Below are positions 44,933 to 53,278 of a stretch of 64,000 nucleotides of DNA, piece by piece. Position numbers and translations under genes: made by a program. The notes under the pieces were generated by a model. That model did no database searches and was not told the DNA's origin. It saw nothing but the letters and a program-made list of their open reading frames with translations. Source of the DNA: Lentiprolixibacter aurantiacus (GTDB taxonomy: Bacteria > Bacteroidota > Bacteroidia > Flavobacteriales > Flavobacteriaceae); contig NZ_JAPFQP010000001.1 of assembly GCF_026241225.1 (NCBI RefSeq), forward strand, positions 682,001 to 746,000, in the 5' to 3' direction. Numbering within the stretch: position 1 is the stretch's first letter; every line of letters starts with the position of its first letter.

Positions 44933-47647
44933 ATGAAAAAAATTTTCTTTATCGCGCTACTCTTCGCGACTTGCAATTCCTATGCTCAGGTTAAGCTTGA
45001 GGGAGTTGTTCGAGATAGTTTAAACCAGCCCCTGGAAGCGGCCAATGTTATCGCAATAAATCAGGAAACCAGCGGATTGGAGGCCTTTGGTGTTACAACA
45101 ACTGAGGGGAGATATCGCCTGGATCTGGGAAGGAACGGCACCTACAAGATTCAGATCAGTTACGTTGGGATGAAGACATTCACCGAGATCCTCTCAACAA
45201 AGGAAGAAAATATAGTCAAAGACTATACCCTGGAGGCCGATAATGTCCTGGAAGGGGTGGAACTGGTGTATGAAATGCCTGTTCAGGTAAAGGGAGACAC
45301 GGTTGTTTATAATGCTGATTCGTTTCAGAATGGAACAGAAAGAAAGCTTGAAGATGTACTGGAGAAACTCCCCGGTGTTGAGATCAACGAAGAAGGTCAG
45401 ATAGAAGTAGAGGGGAAGGTAGTCAACAAGCTCATGGTAAACGGCAAGGACTTTTTTGACGGGGATACCAAGTTGGCCTCAAAGAATATTCCCTCCAAGG
45501 CCGTTGATAAGATTCAGGTTTTGCGCAATTATTCGGAGGTGGGTCAGTTGCGCAGCGTAACCAACAACCAGGATAATGTTGCCCTGAACATCAAATTGAA
45601 AGAAGGCAAGGAAAACTTCTGGTTTGGCGACGTCACTGTGGGGGCTGGTTCTTCTCCGGATAAGGAACTTTATTTGGTGCAACCCAAATTGTTCTATTAC
45701 AGTCCAAAATACACGCTTAATTTTATTGGAGACATCAACAATACCGGAGAAGTTGCCCTAACAAGGCGCGATATTCGGAATTTTGGTGGTGGTTTCCGGG
45801 CACCTAGCAGGAGTAGTGGTACTAATATAAACCTGGGCGACAACAGCCTTAATTTCCTGACAAGTCAGGCCAATGCATTGGAAATAGAGAACAAACTGGC
45901 CACTGGAAATTTCAGTTATTCACCAAGTAAAGCCCTGGATTTAAGTGGATTTCTGATATACAATAGCAGTCGTATTGCTTCCCGCCAAACCAGCTTCATA
46001 CAGTATACAGATCCGGAACTGGGGATTCCTGATGAAGCCACGGATCAATCCAGCAATGAACGCTCTAACCAGGGCCTGTTAAAACTCAGCGCGAGGTATC
46101 AGCCTAATCTCAATAATCAGTTAGATTACGATGTATTGGGTCGTATCTCCAATGACCGGCAGAACCAGAATCTGTTATCCTCCGTGGTGGGGAATACAGA
46201 GCAACTGGACGAGGTTACGCCCTACAGCTTCAACCAAAACCTGAATTATTATTACACGTTGGACGACAAAAATATATTCGCCCTGGAAGCCCAGCATTTG
46301 TTGAGAAACGAGGACCCATTTTACAATGCTATTCTTGTGAACGACCCAGCAGGACCTGATGCATTTGATACCACGGCAGAGGCTCTTGGCCTGGATACCT
46401 CCCTGAACAATTATGACCTGGGGCAGAACAGGAGAATAAAATCCAACCAACTTGATGCCAAGCTGGATTATTATCATATCCTGAATACCAAAAGCAATCT
46501 TAACCTGACTTTCGGAACCATTTTAAGCCGACAGGAATTTAACTCCAATATATTCCAGTTCCTTGATGATGGATCTCGTTTGGAACCAACCCCTAACTTT
46601 AATGACGGGCTTGCCGAGAACGATACCGAATATAATTTCAGTGATATCTATTTGGGGGTTCATTACCGGGTACGTATGGGGAAATTTACATTAACACCGG
46701 GGTTTTCGGTTCACGCCTATGGGAACAAGAATATACAGTTTGGAGAGACCTTCAAAGATAATTTCTTTAGGTTCCTGCCTGATTTCGAGACCAGAATCCA
46801 GCTCAAAAAGAGCGAATCGCTCACCCTTAGGTATAACATGCTTAACCAGTTTACAGATGTTACCCGGCTTGCAGAGGGCATAGTATTAAACAACTTCAAT
46901 AGCATCCAATTCGGGCAGGCAGAACTTCAGAATGCCCTTTCTCATAACATAAACCTGTTTTACAGCAGTTTTAACCTGTTCAATTATACGAATGTCTTTG
47001 CAAGAGCTTCTTACTCCAGCAACATTGACCAGATAAGGGGACTGACCACATTTGAGAATGTGATCCGTACCAGTACATTTTTCAATTCCAGTTTTGCCGA
47101 TGAAAATGTGAATGTTTTTGGTCGTGTTCAGCGAACATTTGGAAAGATTAGGGCCACTTTGAATGCCAGTTTCAACTACAGTAAGATCAACCAGTTTATA
47201 CAGGGCCAGCGATCGCTCAACGAGGGATACACACAGACCTATACTCCGGGAATACGAACTAACTACAAGATAGCCCCAAATATCAGCCTGAGGTATCGCT
47301 ATAGTGTAACCAATAACAACCAGGGAGGTAGGTCTACCAGGTTTGTAACCAATGCCCCTTCGGCCGAGTTTGATGCGTATATCTGGAAATCAGTAACGTT
47401 CAGGACCAATTATACCTATACCCGCCAGGATCTGGGCAATGGTCAGTCTCAATCTTTCCAGAACTGGGATGCAACACTTTCGTATCGCAAGGACAGGGAT
47501 GCCAAGTGGGAATATGAGATTCGGGCTACCAATATTCTGGACATCGATTCCCAGGTGCGGAACAGTGCCAACAATTTATCTGTATTTACCTCGGAAACTT
47601 TTATTCAGCCCAGGTTTGTTACTTTCAGACTGGTTTATACCTTGTAA
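44933..47647 (+). CDS. TonB-dependent receptor-like outer-membrane beta-barrel protein
   Basis: 904 residues. Order: signal peptide (FFIALLFATCNSYAQ), a carboxypeptidase-regulatory-like (CNA-B-type) domain (KLEGVVRDSLNQPLEAANVI), a plug-like domain with GTERKLEDVLEKLPGVEINE, and a long C-terminal beta-barrel made of alternating strands, ending PRFVTFRLVYTL. Unlike SusC proteins it has no partner SusD gene. With the GLPGLI protein it forms a two-gene unit whose ligand is unknown; peptide or metal uptake has been suggested for related families. Confidence 0.88.
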   Translation: MKKIFFIALLFATCNSYAQVKLEGVVRDSLNQPLEAANVIAINQETSGLEAFGVTTTEGRYRLDLGRNGTYKIQISYVGMKTFTEILSTKEENIVKDYTLEADNVLEGVELVYEMPVQVKGDTVVYNADSFQNGTERKLEDVLEKLPGVEINEEGQIEVEGKVVNKLMVNGKDFFDGDTKLASKNIPSKAVDKIQVLRNYSEVGQLRSVTNNQDNVALNIKLKEGKENFWFGDVTVGAGSSPDKELYLVQPKLFYYSPKYTLNFIGDINNTGEVALTRRDIRNFGGGFRAPSRSSGTNINLGDNSLNFLTSQANALEIENKLATGNFSYSPSKALDLSGFLIYNSSRIASRQTSFIQYTDPELGIPDEATDQSSNERSNQGLLKLSARYQPNLNNQLDYDVLGRISNDRQNQNLLSSVVGNTEQLDEVTPYSFNQNLNYYYTLDDKNIFALEAQHLLRNEDPFYNAILVNDPAGPDAFDTTAEALGLDTSLNNYDLGQNRRIKSNQLDAKLDYYHILNTKSNLNLTFGTILSRQEFNSNIFQFLDDGSRLEPTPNFNDGLAENDTEYNFSDIYLGVHYRVRMGKFTLTPGFSVHAYGNKNIQFGETFKDNFFRFLPDFETRIQLKKSESLTLRYNMLNQFTDVTRLAEGIVLNNFNSIQFGQAELQNALSHNINLFYSSFNLFNYTNVFARASYSSNIDQIRGLTTFENVIRTSTFFNSSFADENVNVFGRVQRTFGKIRATLNASFNYSKINQFIQGQRSLNEGYTQTYTPGIRTNYKIAPNISLRYRYSVTNNNQGGRSTRFVTNAPSAEFDAYIWKSVTFRTNYTYTRQDLGNGQSQSFQNWDATLSYRKDRDAKWEYEIRATNILDIDSQVRNSANNLSVFTSETFIQPRFVTFRLVYTL

Positions 47648-47705
47648 TTGACTGTGCGCCGGATTGCGGAGAATACGACGCCAATTCCTGCCGGCATTGA
47701 CCTCC

Positions 47706-48116
47706 CTAAAATGGCAATAGATCAGGTTCTATATAATTAAGCCTGGCTTTTTCTGATGCGTAGATATCAAACCCGTAGTGGGATGCAATGAGTTCCCTGA
47801 ACCCCGTTTTCAATTGCGGGAACTCTACGATGAAATCCGTAAAATTATCAGAGGCTGATCGTGAGATAAAATGATTTACAATCCTGATAGCGGCAACAGT
47901 CAGAGTAACGTGATATTTGTCTTCCGCACCAAAGCAGGCCACGTACTTTTTAAGTTGATCCTGTATTATTACCTCGGTCTTTTCAACATTATATTCGGAC
48001 AAGTATAACCAGGCGAGACGCAAGTGGGCTTCATGGGAAAATACTTCAGAGGGTAGGGTACAATTTGCAAACTGTCGTTTAAATTCCTCGTCCGAAAGTT
48101 TGTTGTGTTCTTCCAT
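47706..48116 (-). CDS. Hypothetical soluble protein
   Basis: 136 residues, no signal peptide or membrane segment, all-helical in appearance. Notable stretches are FSHEAHLRLAWLYLSEYN near residues 25-45 and the C-terminal IASHYGFDIYASEKARLNYI. The HEAHLRLAWLYL pattern resembles uncharacterised Bacteroidota proteins, but no named family was recognised. It reads toward the receptor gene (convergent) and is transcribed alone. Confidence 0.6.
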   Translation of the reverse strand: MEEHNKLSDEEFKRQFANCTLPSEVFSHEAHLRLAWLYLSEYNVEKTEVIIQDQLKKYVACFGAEDKYHVTLTVAAIRIVNHFISRSASDNFTDFIVEFPQLKTGFRELIASHYGFDIYASEKARLNYIEPDLLPF

Positions 48117-48173
48117 GGCAGATTAAATATAGTGTTATCCTGACTTAAAAGAAGCCTGCAGCACAAATCAATG

Positions 48174-48208
48174 TAGTAAAAAGAACGCCCCGGGAATCCC
48201 CGGGGCGT
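48174..48208 (-). terminator. Intrinsic terminator of the sigma/anti-sigma operon
   Basis: ACGCCCCGGG (48185-48194) pairs with CCCGGGGCGT (48199-48208): a perfect 10-bp stem with a 4-nt loop; on the minus strand it runs into TTCTTTTTAC. A second small hairpin, GCCGC/GCGGC, lies between it and the stop codon (48220-48232). Confidence 0.85.
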
Positions 48209-48253
48209 AAATAGGAGTTGCCGCCTTTGCGGCTACTAACCTAACCAACATTT

Positions 48254-49708
48254 TTAAAACCTGAAGTTCAATCCGCTGTATACTCCAATTGAGAAAGGCT
48301 GGAAGTTCCCGGCGGTATCTGAAAAAGTGTTCAGCTGATATTTAAACATGGGTTCCAGGTTCAGTTGCATTTTAGGACTGAGGCGATAGTACATGCCCAA
48401 TCCGAAGTTGGTGCTGAAATTCACCTGGTTGATATTATTGGCTTCCCCCATGGAGGTGCTTGTGTTGTTGGATTGGAGGGTTACTGAATTTTCCGTCAGG
48501 AAAAGGGAACTAACCCCTCCGATAAGGTTTACACCCAGCTTTCTGTCTACCAGGTTATATTGCAATTCTACCGGTACTTCGAGGTATCCGAAATCCTGGA
48601 CCATTCTACCTTCCCTGGCCGGGTTCTGGGCATTCACTTCTGCGGCATCATTTTGGCTAAGCGCCCTGCTGGTCTGACTTTCGACCACCAGCGTTCGGGA
48701 GTTGGTATTGTAATCAATATTGTCGATAAGGCCACTGGTAGATGCCGTAAGTGAGGAGGAAAATTGAACTTCATCCGTGTCGTACCCATAGTCTACTCTG
48801 TGCACTCCGGAACGAAGGCTCAGTTTTTTGGAAACCTGATAGGATACAGAAACACCATAGCTCATATTCACATTCCCGGATTTATTGTTGGAAACAAAAT
48901 TGGAATGTATAGGTGAACCTTCACCCAGGGTGTTAAAATATACCGGGGCAACCATGGGCCCAATAGACCAGCGGTTTGAATTGTTTTCTGCTAAAACTTC
49001 CTCCTCCTGATCTTCCAGGGCTTCAAATATGCTCTTCTTTCCTGCATTATCTTCAGGCAGTTTCTGCTCCTCTTCAGAAACCTCCGCTATCACTTCCGTT
49101 ACTATTTTTTTGTCAGCATCCGCAGCGTCTACCTCAATTGTATTATCAGGGGTTAATTTATTGTCGGCAATACCAGTATCCTGCTCCTTATTCTGTTCCG
49201 CCGTCAGGTTCTTATCAATTACAGCCCGATAAAGATTATCCTGCTCCCCTCGTTTTTTGTTATTCTTTTTCGTGGTAGCTGCGATTACTGTTTCTTGTCG
49301 CTTATGGAAATTGTTTTCCGATGCTTTTTCCATTGGGGTTATAGTTTCTTCGGGAACCGTATCAGGGCCTTCTTTGATATCCGGTCCGGCAAGTTCCTCC
49401 TGCTCCTTAATGGTCTTTATTAATTCATTGCTATCGGTTGCAGCAGGGTCCTCAATTACCTCTTGTTGTTCTTCTATATCCGTAATCTGTTCCGGAATTG
49501 CCTCAGTTCCTCCTGGAACGAGCAGGTACAGCAACAGGGCGAGGGCAGCCGCCATGCCTCCAAGTTTCCACCAAATCGGGATCACCCGTTTTTTGGACTT
49601 CTTTTGGTCCAGGGACGCGGCTATAGATTCCCACACCCGTTCATCGGGGGTTTCCCGGTAATCTTTGAGCCGGTCTTTATAGGCCTGGTCAATGTTAAAC
49701 TTTTTCAT
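48254..49708 (-). CDS. Candidate trans-envelope anti-sigma factor: cytoplasmic N-terminus, one TM helix, acidic linker, outer-membrane beta-barrel
   Basis: 484 residues. Residues 1-42 are cytoplasmic and contain TPDERVWESIAASLDQ, the short amphipathic pattern of Bacteroidota anti-sigma domains. Residues 43-65 are one transmembrane helix (KLGGMAAALALLLYLLVPGG). Residues 66-240 are a Glu/Asp-rich, low-complexity linker. From about 245 a PorT-like beta-barrel runs to the last residue, Phe (GLNFRF), the usual signal for outer-membrane insertion. The start overlaps the stop of the ECF sigma gene (ATGA), so they are coupled. The layout matches dual membrane-spanning anti-sigma factors (Dma) described in Bacteroides thetaiotaomicron. 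It probably holds the sigma factor and senses the envelope (inference). Confidence 0.82.
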   Translation of the reverse strand: MKKFNIDQAYKDRLKDYRETPDERVWESIAASLDQKKSKKRVIPIWWKLGGMAAALALLLYLLVPGGTEAIPEQITDIEEQQEVIEDPAATDSNELIKTIKEQEELAGPDIKEGPDTVPEETITPMEKASENNFHKRQETVIAATTKKNNKKRGEQDNLYRAVIDKNLTAEQNKEQDTGIADNKLTPDNTIEVDAADADKKIVTEVIAEVSEEEQKLPEDNAGKKSIFEALEDQEEEVLAENNSNRWSIGPMVAPVYFNTLGEGSPIHSNFVSNNKSGNVNMSYGVSVSYQVSKKLSLRSGVHRVDYGYDTDEVQFSSSLTASTSGLIDNIDYNTNSRTLVVESQTSRALSQNDAAEVNAQNPAREGRMVQDFGYLEVPVELQYNLVDRKLGVNLIGGVSSLFLTENSVTLQSNNTSTSMGEANNINQVNFSTNFGLGMYYRLSPKMQLNLEPMFKYQLNTFSDTAGNFQPFSIGVYSGLNFRF

Positions 49709-50250
49709 GCTTTGCTGGTTTTAGCAACAGATATATTTTCGTTTTTGATCTTTTCTCTTAAAATCATCCGGGCTCGAGCCAGGTTAGATTTTGATGTTCC
49801 CAGGGAAGTCCCGAGGAGTTTGCTGATCTCCTTGTGGGAATATCCATCCAGAACGTAAAGGTTAAATGTCAGCCTGTATTTGTTCGGGAGGTCCTGTATA
49901 AATCCAAGTAAGGTTTGTAAACTCAATTCCTGAACAGGTTCTCCCGTATCCTCGGTTTGGCTATGGTAATCAGATATGAGGCTTAAGGGTTCCTCTTTCC
50001 TGTATTTCTGAAGTACGGTGTTTATAGTAATCCGCTTCATCCAGCCTTCAAAGGAACCTTTGGACTTATATTGCCCTATTTTATCGTAGATTGTCATAAA
50101 GCTATCATGCAAATTGTCCTCGGCTTCAGTCCGATTTCGGGAATACTTGAGGCACAGTCCGAAAAGAGTACTCGCATAGGTGCGGTACAGGTATTCCTGT
50201 GCCTTGCGATCTCCTTTTTTACAGGATGCTATGAGCTTATCCAGGTTCAA
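49705..50250 (-). CDS. ECF-type RNA polymerase sigma factor
   Basis: 181 residues. Region 2 (about residues 20-90) includes YLYRTYASTLFGLCLKYSRN, then EDNLHDSFMTIYDKIGQYKS and FEGWMKRITINTVLQKYRK. Region 4 (about 115-165) includes IQDLPNKYRLTFNLYVLDGY then SHKEISKLLGTSLGTSKSNL, the -35 recognition helix-turn-helix. It lacks region 3, as in group 4 sigmas. Its stop codon overlaps the start of the anti-sigma/barrel gene, its likely partner. A lipoprotein gene lies 35 bp upstream. Confidence 0.95.
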   Translation of the reverse strand: MNLDKLIASCKKGDRKAQEYLYRTYASTLFGLCLKYSRNRTEAEDNLHDSFMTIYDKIGQYKSKGSFEGWMKRITINTVLQKYRKEEPLSLISDYHSQTEDTGEPVQELSLQTLLGFIQDLPNKYRLTFNLYVLDGYSHKEISKLLGTSLGTSKSNLARARMILREKIKNENISVAKTSKA

Positions 50251-50285
50251 TTGTTGGTTAGAATTAGTGGATGGTCCCTCCGGGC

Positions 50286-50699
50286 TTAGTTGACGGGAAC
50301 GGTAACTTCCAGATACTGTGATTCTCCATTTTCGTCTTCCCCTGTCCAGAAGCGGAACACATAGGTTTGATCGTAAATTACCAGAAAGTTAAAGGTTTCC
50401 GTAACTTCTTCTACTACCTGTGTGCATTCCCGGTTGTCTATTTCCGATCCAATAACCACCACATTGCGCACTGTTGTATCCAACTGGCGGACATCAAATC
50501 CTTCAAAGAATACACAATTGCTGGGCCTGATGAAGGTTGCGCTAATCTCATAGGTTTCATTGAGGGTAAAACTATCCGGCACGTCTACACTGGTAATCTG
50601 CAGGGGTACAAAATGATACTTAATACCGTCGTCTTCAAGGTCGCAGGCTGAAAGGCCAAGGAGCAGGAATAATCCTATCCATACATATAATTGTTTCAT
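50286..50699 (-). CDS. Putative lipoprotein, first gene of the sigma-factor operon
   Basis: 137 residues from the ATG at 50699 (the frame also has ATG three codons earlier). The signal ends GLFLLLGLSAC (Cys19), then an acidic DLEDDG, which in Bacteroidota can act as a surface-export signal for lipoproteins. The mature part looks like a beta-sandwich (FTLNETYEISATFIRPSNC; TETFNFLVIYDQTYVFRFWT) with three Cys. No known family was recognised. As the first gene before sigma and trans-envelope anti-sigma genes, it may be a surface sensor or a target of the system (inference). Confidence 0.75.
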   Translation of the reverse strand: MKQLYVWIGLFLLLGLSACDLEDDGIKYHFVPLQITSVDVPDSFTLNETYEISATFIRPSNCVFFEGFDVRQLDTTVRNVVVIGSEIDNRECTQVVEEVTETFNFLVIYDQTYVFRFWTGEDENGESQYLEVTVPVN

Positions 50700-50784
50700 A
50701 ATCATCACTATATTTAATAGTAAGATGAATAGAAAGGGGAAAGGTTGCTTGATTTCCCGCCAATAATAGCCTGAACCAGGATCC

Positions 50785-51792
50785 TTAGTTTTTCAGGGTC
50801 TGTATAGCTTCCTTGATCTTAGCTTCCAGTTCTTCCAGCAATTCCGGATTATCTGCAAGCAGGGATTTCACAGCATCGCGTCCCTGCCCTAATTTGGTGT
50901 CCCCATAACTAAACCAGGACCCACTTTTCTTGATAATTTCATAGGCAACCCCGAGGTCGAGTATTTCCCCGATTTTGGAAATCCCCTCGCCATACATAAT
51001 GTCGAACTCAGCCGTTTTGAAGGGTGGGGCTACTTTGTTTTTAACAACCTTAACCCGCGTTTTGTTTCCCTGAACTGTACCGTCAGAATCCTTGATCTGA
51101 GTAGAACGCCTGATGTCTAACCTTACCGAGGCATAAAACTTCAGGGCATTACCACCGGTAGTGGTTTCGGGGTTTCCGAACATCACACCGATCTTTTCAC
51201 GCAGCTGGTTGATGAAAATAACCGTACAATGGGTTTTGCTGATAGAACTGGTAAGTTTTCGAAGCGCCTGGGACATCAATCGGGCGTGCAATCCCATTTT
51301 GGAGTCTCCCATTTCCCCTTCTATTTCGCTTTTAGGGGTAAGGGCAGCCACAGAGTCAATGATCACAATGTCAATTGCACCGGAGCGAATCAGGTTATCG
51401 GCAATCTCAAGAGCCTGTTCTCCATGGTCTGGCTGGGAGATGATCAGATTGTCAATATCCACGCCAAGTTTCTGGGCATAGAAGCGGTCAAAGGCGTGTT
51501 CTGCATCTATAAAAGCAGCAATACCCCCTTGTTTTTGAGCTTCCGCGATGGCATGCAACGTAAGTGTGGTTTTACCAGAGGATTCCGGCCCGTAAATTTC
51601 AATTACACGGCCGCGGGGATAACCTCCCACACCCAAGGCAATATCCAGGCCCAGTGACCCTGAGGAAATCACTTCAACATCTTCAACAACATGGTCACCC
51701 ATTTTCATGACAGCACCTTTTCCATAGGTTTTGTCAAGTTTATCAAGGGTGAGTTTTAGTGCTTTTAACTTGGCGTCCTTTTCGCTGCTCAT
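50785..51792 (-). CDS. recA: Recombinase RecA
   Basis: 335 residues from the ATG at 51792 ([20 protein letters not shown]), the usual N-terminus; the frame stays open 22 codons further but without homology. Walker [10 protein letters not shown] is at about 68-76, Walker B in [10 protein letters not shown], and the DNA-binding loop 1-2 region includes [20 protein letters not shown] then [20 protein letters not shown]. It polymerises on single-stranded DNA for homologous recombination and triggers LexA/UmuD-type self-cleavage where present. It is single and complete, with no intein. Confidence 0.98.
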   Translation of the reverse strand: MSSEKDAKLKALKLTLDKLDKTYGKGAVMKMGDHVVEDVEVISSGSLGLDIALGVGGYPRGRVIEIYGPESSGKTTLTLHAIAEAQKQGGIAAFIDAEHAFDRFYAQKLGVDIDNLIISQPDHGEQALEIADNLIRSGAIDIVIIDSVAALTPKSEIEGEMGDSKMGLHARLMSQALRKLTSSISKTHCTVIFINQLREKIGVMFGNPETTTGGNALKFYASVRLDIRRSTQIKDSDGTVQGNKTRVKVVKNKVAPPFKTAEFDIMYGEGISKIGEILDLGVAYEIIKKSGSWFSYGDTKLGQGRDAVKSLLADNPELLEELEAKIKEAIQTLKN

Positions 51793-52001
51793 GGGTAATC
51801 TTGTTTGAGAATGAAGGGCTAAAATTACCATTTCTTTTTGCATAACACAATCACCCAAGCAACCTTTTTCCCATTTCTACATCTGCCTTATAAACAGCTA
51901 CTCAAATTATCATACATCCGGGGTCTTTTTAGCCCGGGCAACGTTGGCCATGTATCCCGTTTGGATTCTATGAAAAAGAAAATAAAACTGGCATGGTCGT
52001 T

Positions 52002-52029
52002 AAAGAGCCTTGATTTTCAGGGCTCTTTT
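52002..52029 (+). terminator. Terminator-like hairpin upstream of trhO
   Basis: AAAGAGCC (52002-52009), 11-nt loop, GGCTCTTT (52021-52028) ending in TTTT. There is no annotated plus-strand gene ahead of it, so it may end a short unannotated transcript. Confidence 0.45.
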
Positions 52030-52032
52030 GCA

Positions 52033-52063
52033 TTTGGTAATCCCCTGACAATGTGTATTTTTG
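52033..52063 (+). promoter_or_regulatory. Bacteroidota-type promoter for trhO
   Basis: TTTG (52033-52036), 19-nt spacer, TATTTTTG (52056-52063): a full consensus match, 40 bases before the ATG. Confidence 0.75.
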
Positions 52064-52103
52064 CCGAGTAATCATCTTTTTCAACTTAATCCATTAGTAT
52101 AGC

Positions 52104-53168
52104 ATGCAACTGTACAATACATTAAGTGCGAAGGAGAGAGAAGCCCTCATTGAGCAAGCCGGTCTGGATCGGCTCACCATCTCTTTCTACAAATACGCAC
52201 ACATCGGAAACCCTCAGATTTTCAGGAACCACTTGTTTATCCATTGGAATGATCTGGATGTACTGGGAAGAATTTATGTGGCCAATGAGGGCATCAATGC
52301 CCAGCTTTCAGTTCCGGCTACTAATTTTAATGCCTTTAAGGCCCATCTGGACAGTATTTCCTTCCTGGAGGGGGTAAGACTCAATATTGCCATTGAACAG
52401 GACAATAAATCCTTCCTCAAACTAAAAATTAAAGTGCGTCATAAGATCCTTGCAGACGGATTAAATGACAACACCTTTGATGTCACTGACAAAGGGGTGC
52501 ACGTGGGGGCAGAACAATTTAACCAGCTGATTGAAGATCCGGAAACTGTTCTCGTCGATATGCGAAACCACTATGAAAGTGAAATTGGTCATTTCAAAAA
52601 TGCCGTTACCCCGGATGTGGATACCTTCCGCGATTCCCTGGACATTATTGAAGAGCAACTATCCGAGCACAAGGAAGACAAGAACCTGGTTATGTACTGC
52701 ACCGGGGGGATACGCTGTGAAAAGGCCAGTGCATACTACAAACACAAAGGATTCAAAAGGGTATTTCAACTTGAAGGGGGTATTATAGAATACACCCGTC
52801 AGGTTAGGGAAAAGAAACTCGAAAACAAGTTTATCGGAAAGAATTTTGTCTTCGACCACCGGCGCGCTGAGCGCATTTCAGACGAAGTAATCGCCCAATG
52901 CCATCAGTGCGGAAAGCCCTGCGATACTCACGTGAATTGTGCCAATGAGGCCTGCCACCTGCTCTTTATACAGTGCGAGGAATGTGCCGCCAAAATGAAT
53001 AATTGCTGTTCAGACGCCTGCAAGGAGATCCATGAACTGCCCTGGGAAGAGCAAAAAAGGCTTCGCAAGGGCAAAGTTGCCAGTAACAAGATCTTTAAAA
53101 AAGGGCGTTCCGAAGTACTCAAATTCAAGAAACAGTCAAATACAACGGTAAATCAATCCCAGGAGTGA
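52104..53168 (+). CDS. trhO: tRNA uridine(34) hydroxylase, rhodanese type
   Basis: 354 residues. The N-terminal domain (about 1-120) carries RIYVANEGINAQLSVPATNF, the TrhO (YceA/UPF0176) signature. The rhodanese domain has active-site Cys199 in MYCTGGIRCEKASAYYKHKG. A C-terminal zinc-ribbon-like segment has many Cys (QCHQCGKPCDTHVNCANEAC). It hydroxylates uridine 34 of tRNAs on the way to 5-methoxyuridine/cmo5U. The start is the ATG at 52104 behind a strong promoter. Confidence 0.93.
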   Translation: MQLYNTLSAKEREALIEQAGLDRLTISFYKYAHIGNPQIFRNHLFIHWNDLDVLGRIYVANEGINAQLSVPATNFNAFKAHLDSISFLEGVRLNIAIEQDNKSFLKLKIKVRHKILADGLNDNTFDVTDKGVHVGAEQFNQLIEDPETVLVDMRNHYESEIGHFKNAVTPDVDTFRDSLDIIEEQLSEHKEDKNLVMYCTGGIRCEKASAYYKHKGFKRVFQLEGGIIEYTRQVREKKLENKFIGKNFVFDHRRAERISDEVIAQCHQCGKPCDTHVNCANEACHLLFIQCEECAAKMNNCCSDACKEIHELPWEEQKRLRKGKVASNKIFKKGRSEVLKFKKQSNTTVNQSQE

Positions 53169-53239
53169 GGACAGAAGACAGAGCAATCTGCTAAAAAATA
53201 CTATCTTTATCCTCAGCGAAAAATTATGAACCTTTTTTG

Positions 53240-53261
53240 AAAAATCCGTTTGGGATTTTTT
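53240..53261 (+). terminator. Probable weak terminator between trhO and ricT
   Basis: AAAAATCC / GGATTTTT, 8-bp AT-rich stem with GTTTG loop and T-run; it ends 17 bases before the ricT ATG, so read-through is likely. Confidence 0.45.
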
Positions 53262-53278
53262 GAATCAAGATACCAAAT

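Larger units (their letters stand above)
51793..52103. other. recA-trhO intergenic region with hairpins and the trhO promoter
   Basis: A 311-bp divergent gap. It holds a CCGGG...CCCGG repeat (51918-51937), a 33-codon ORF at 51970-52071 judged non-coding because it contains the hairpin and the trhO promoter, the terminator-like hairpin 52002-52029, and the trhO promoter 52033-52063. No recA promoter matching TAnnTTTG was found on the minus strand. Confidence 0.5.

Noticed and set aside
51970..52071. 33-codon ORF between recA and trhO starting MKKKIKLAWS
   Set aside because: It contains both a terminator-like hairpin and the trhO promoter, which is unlikely for a coding region.
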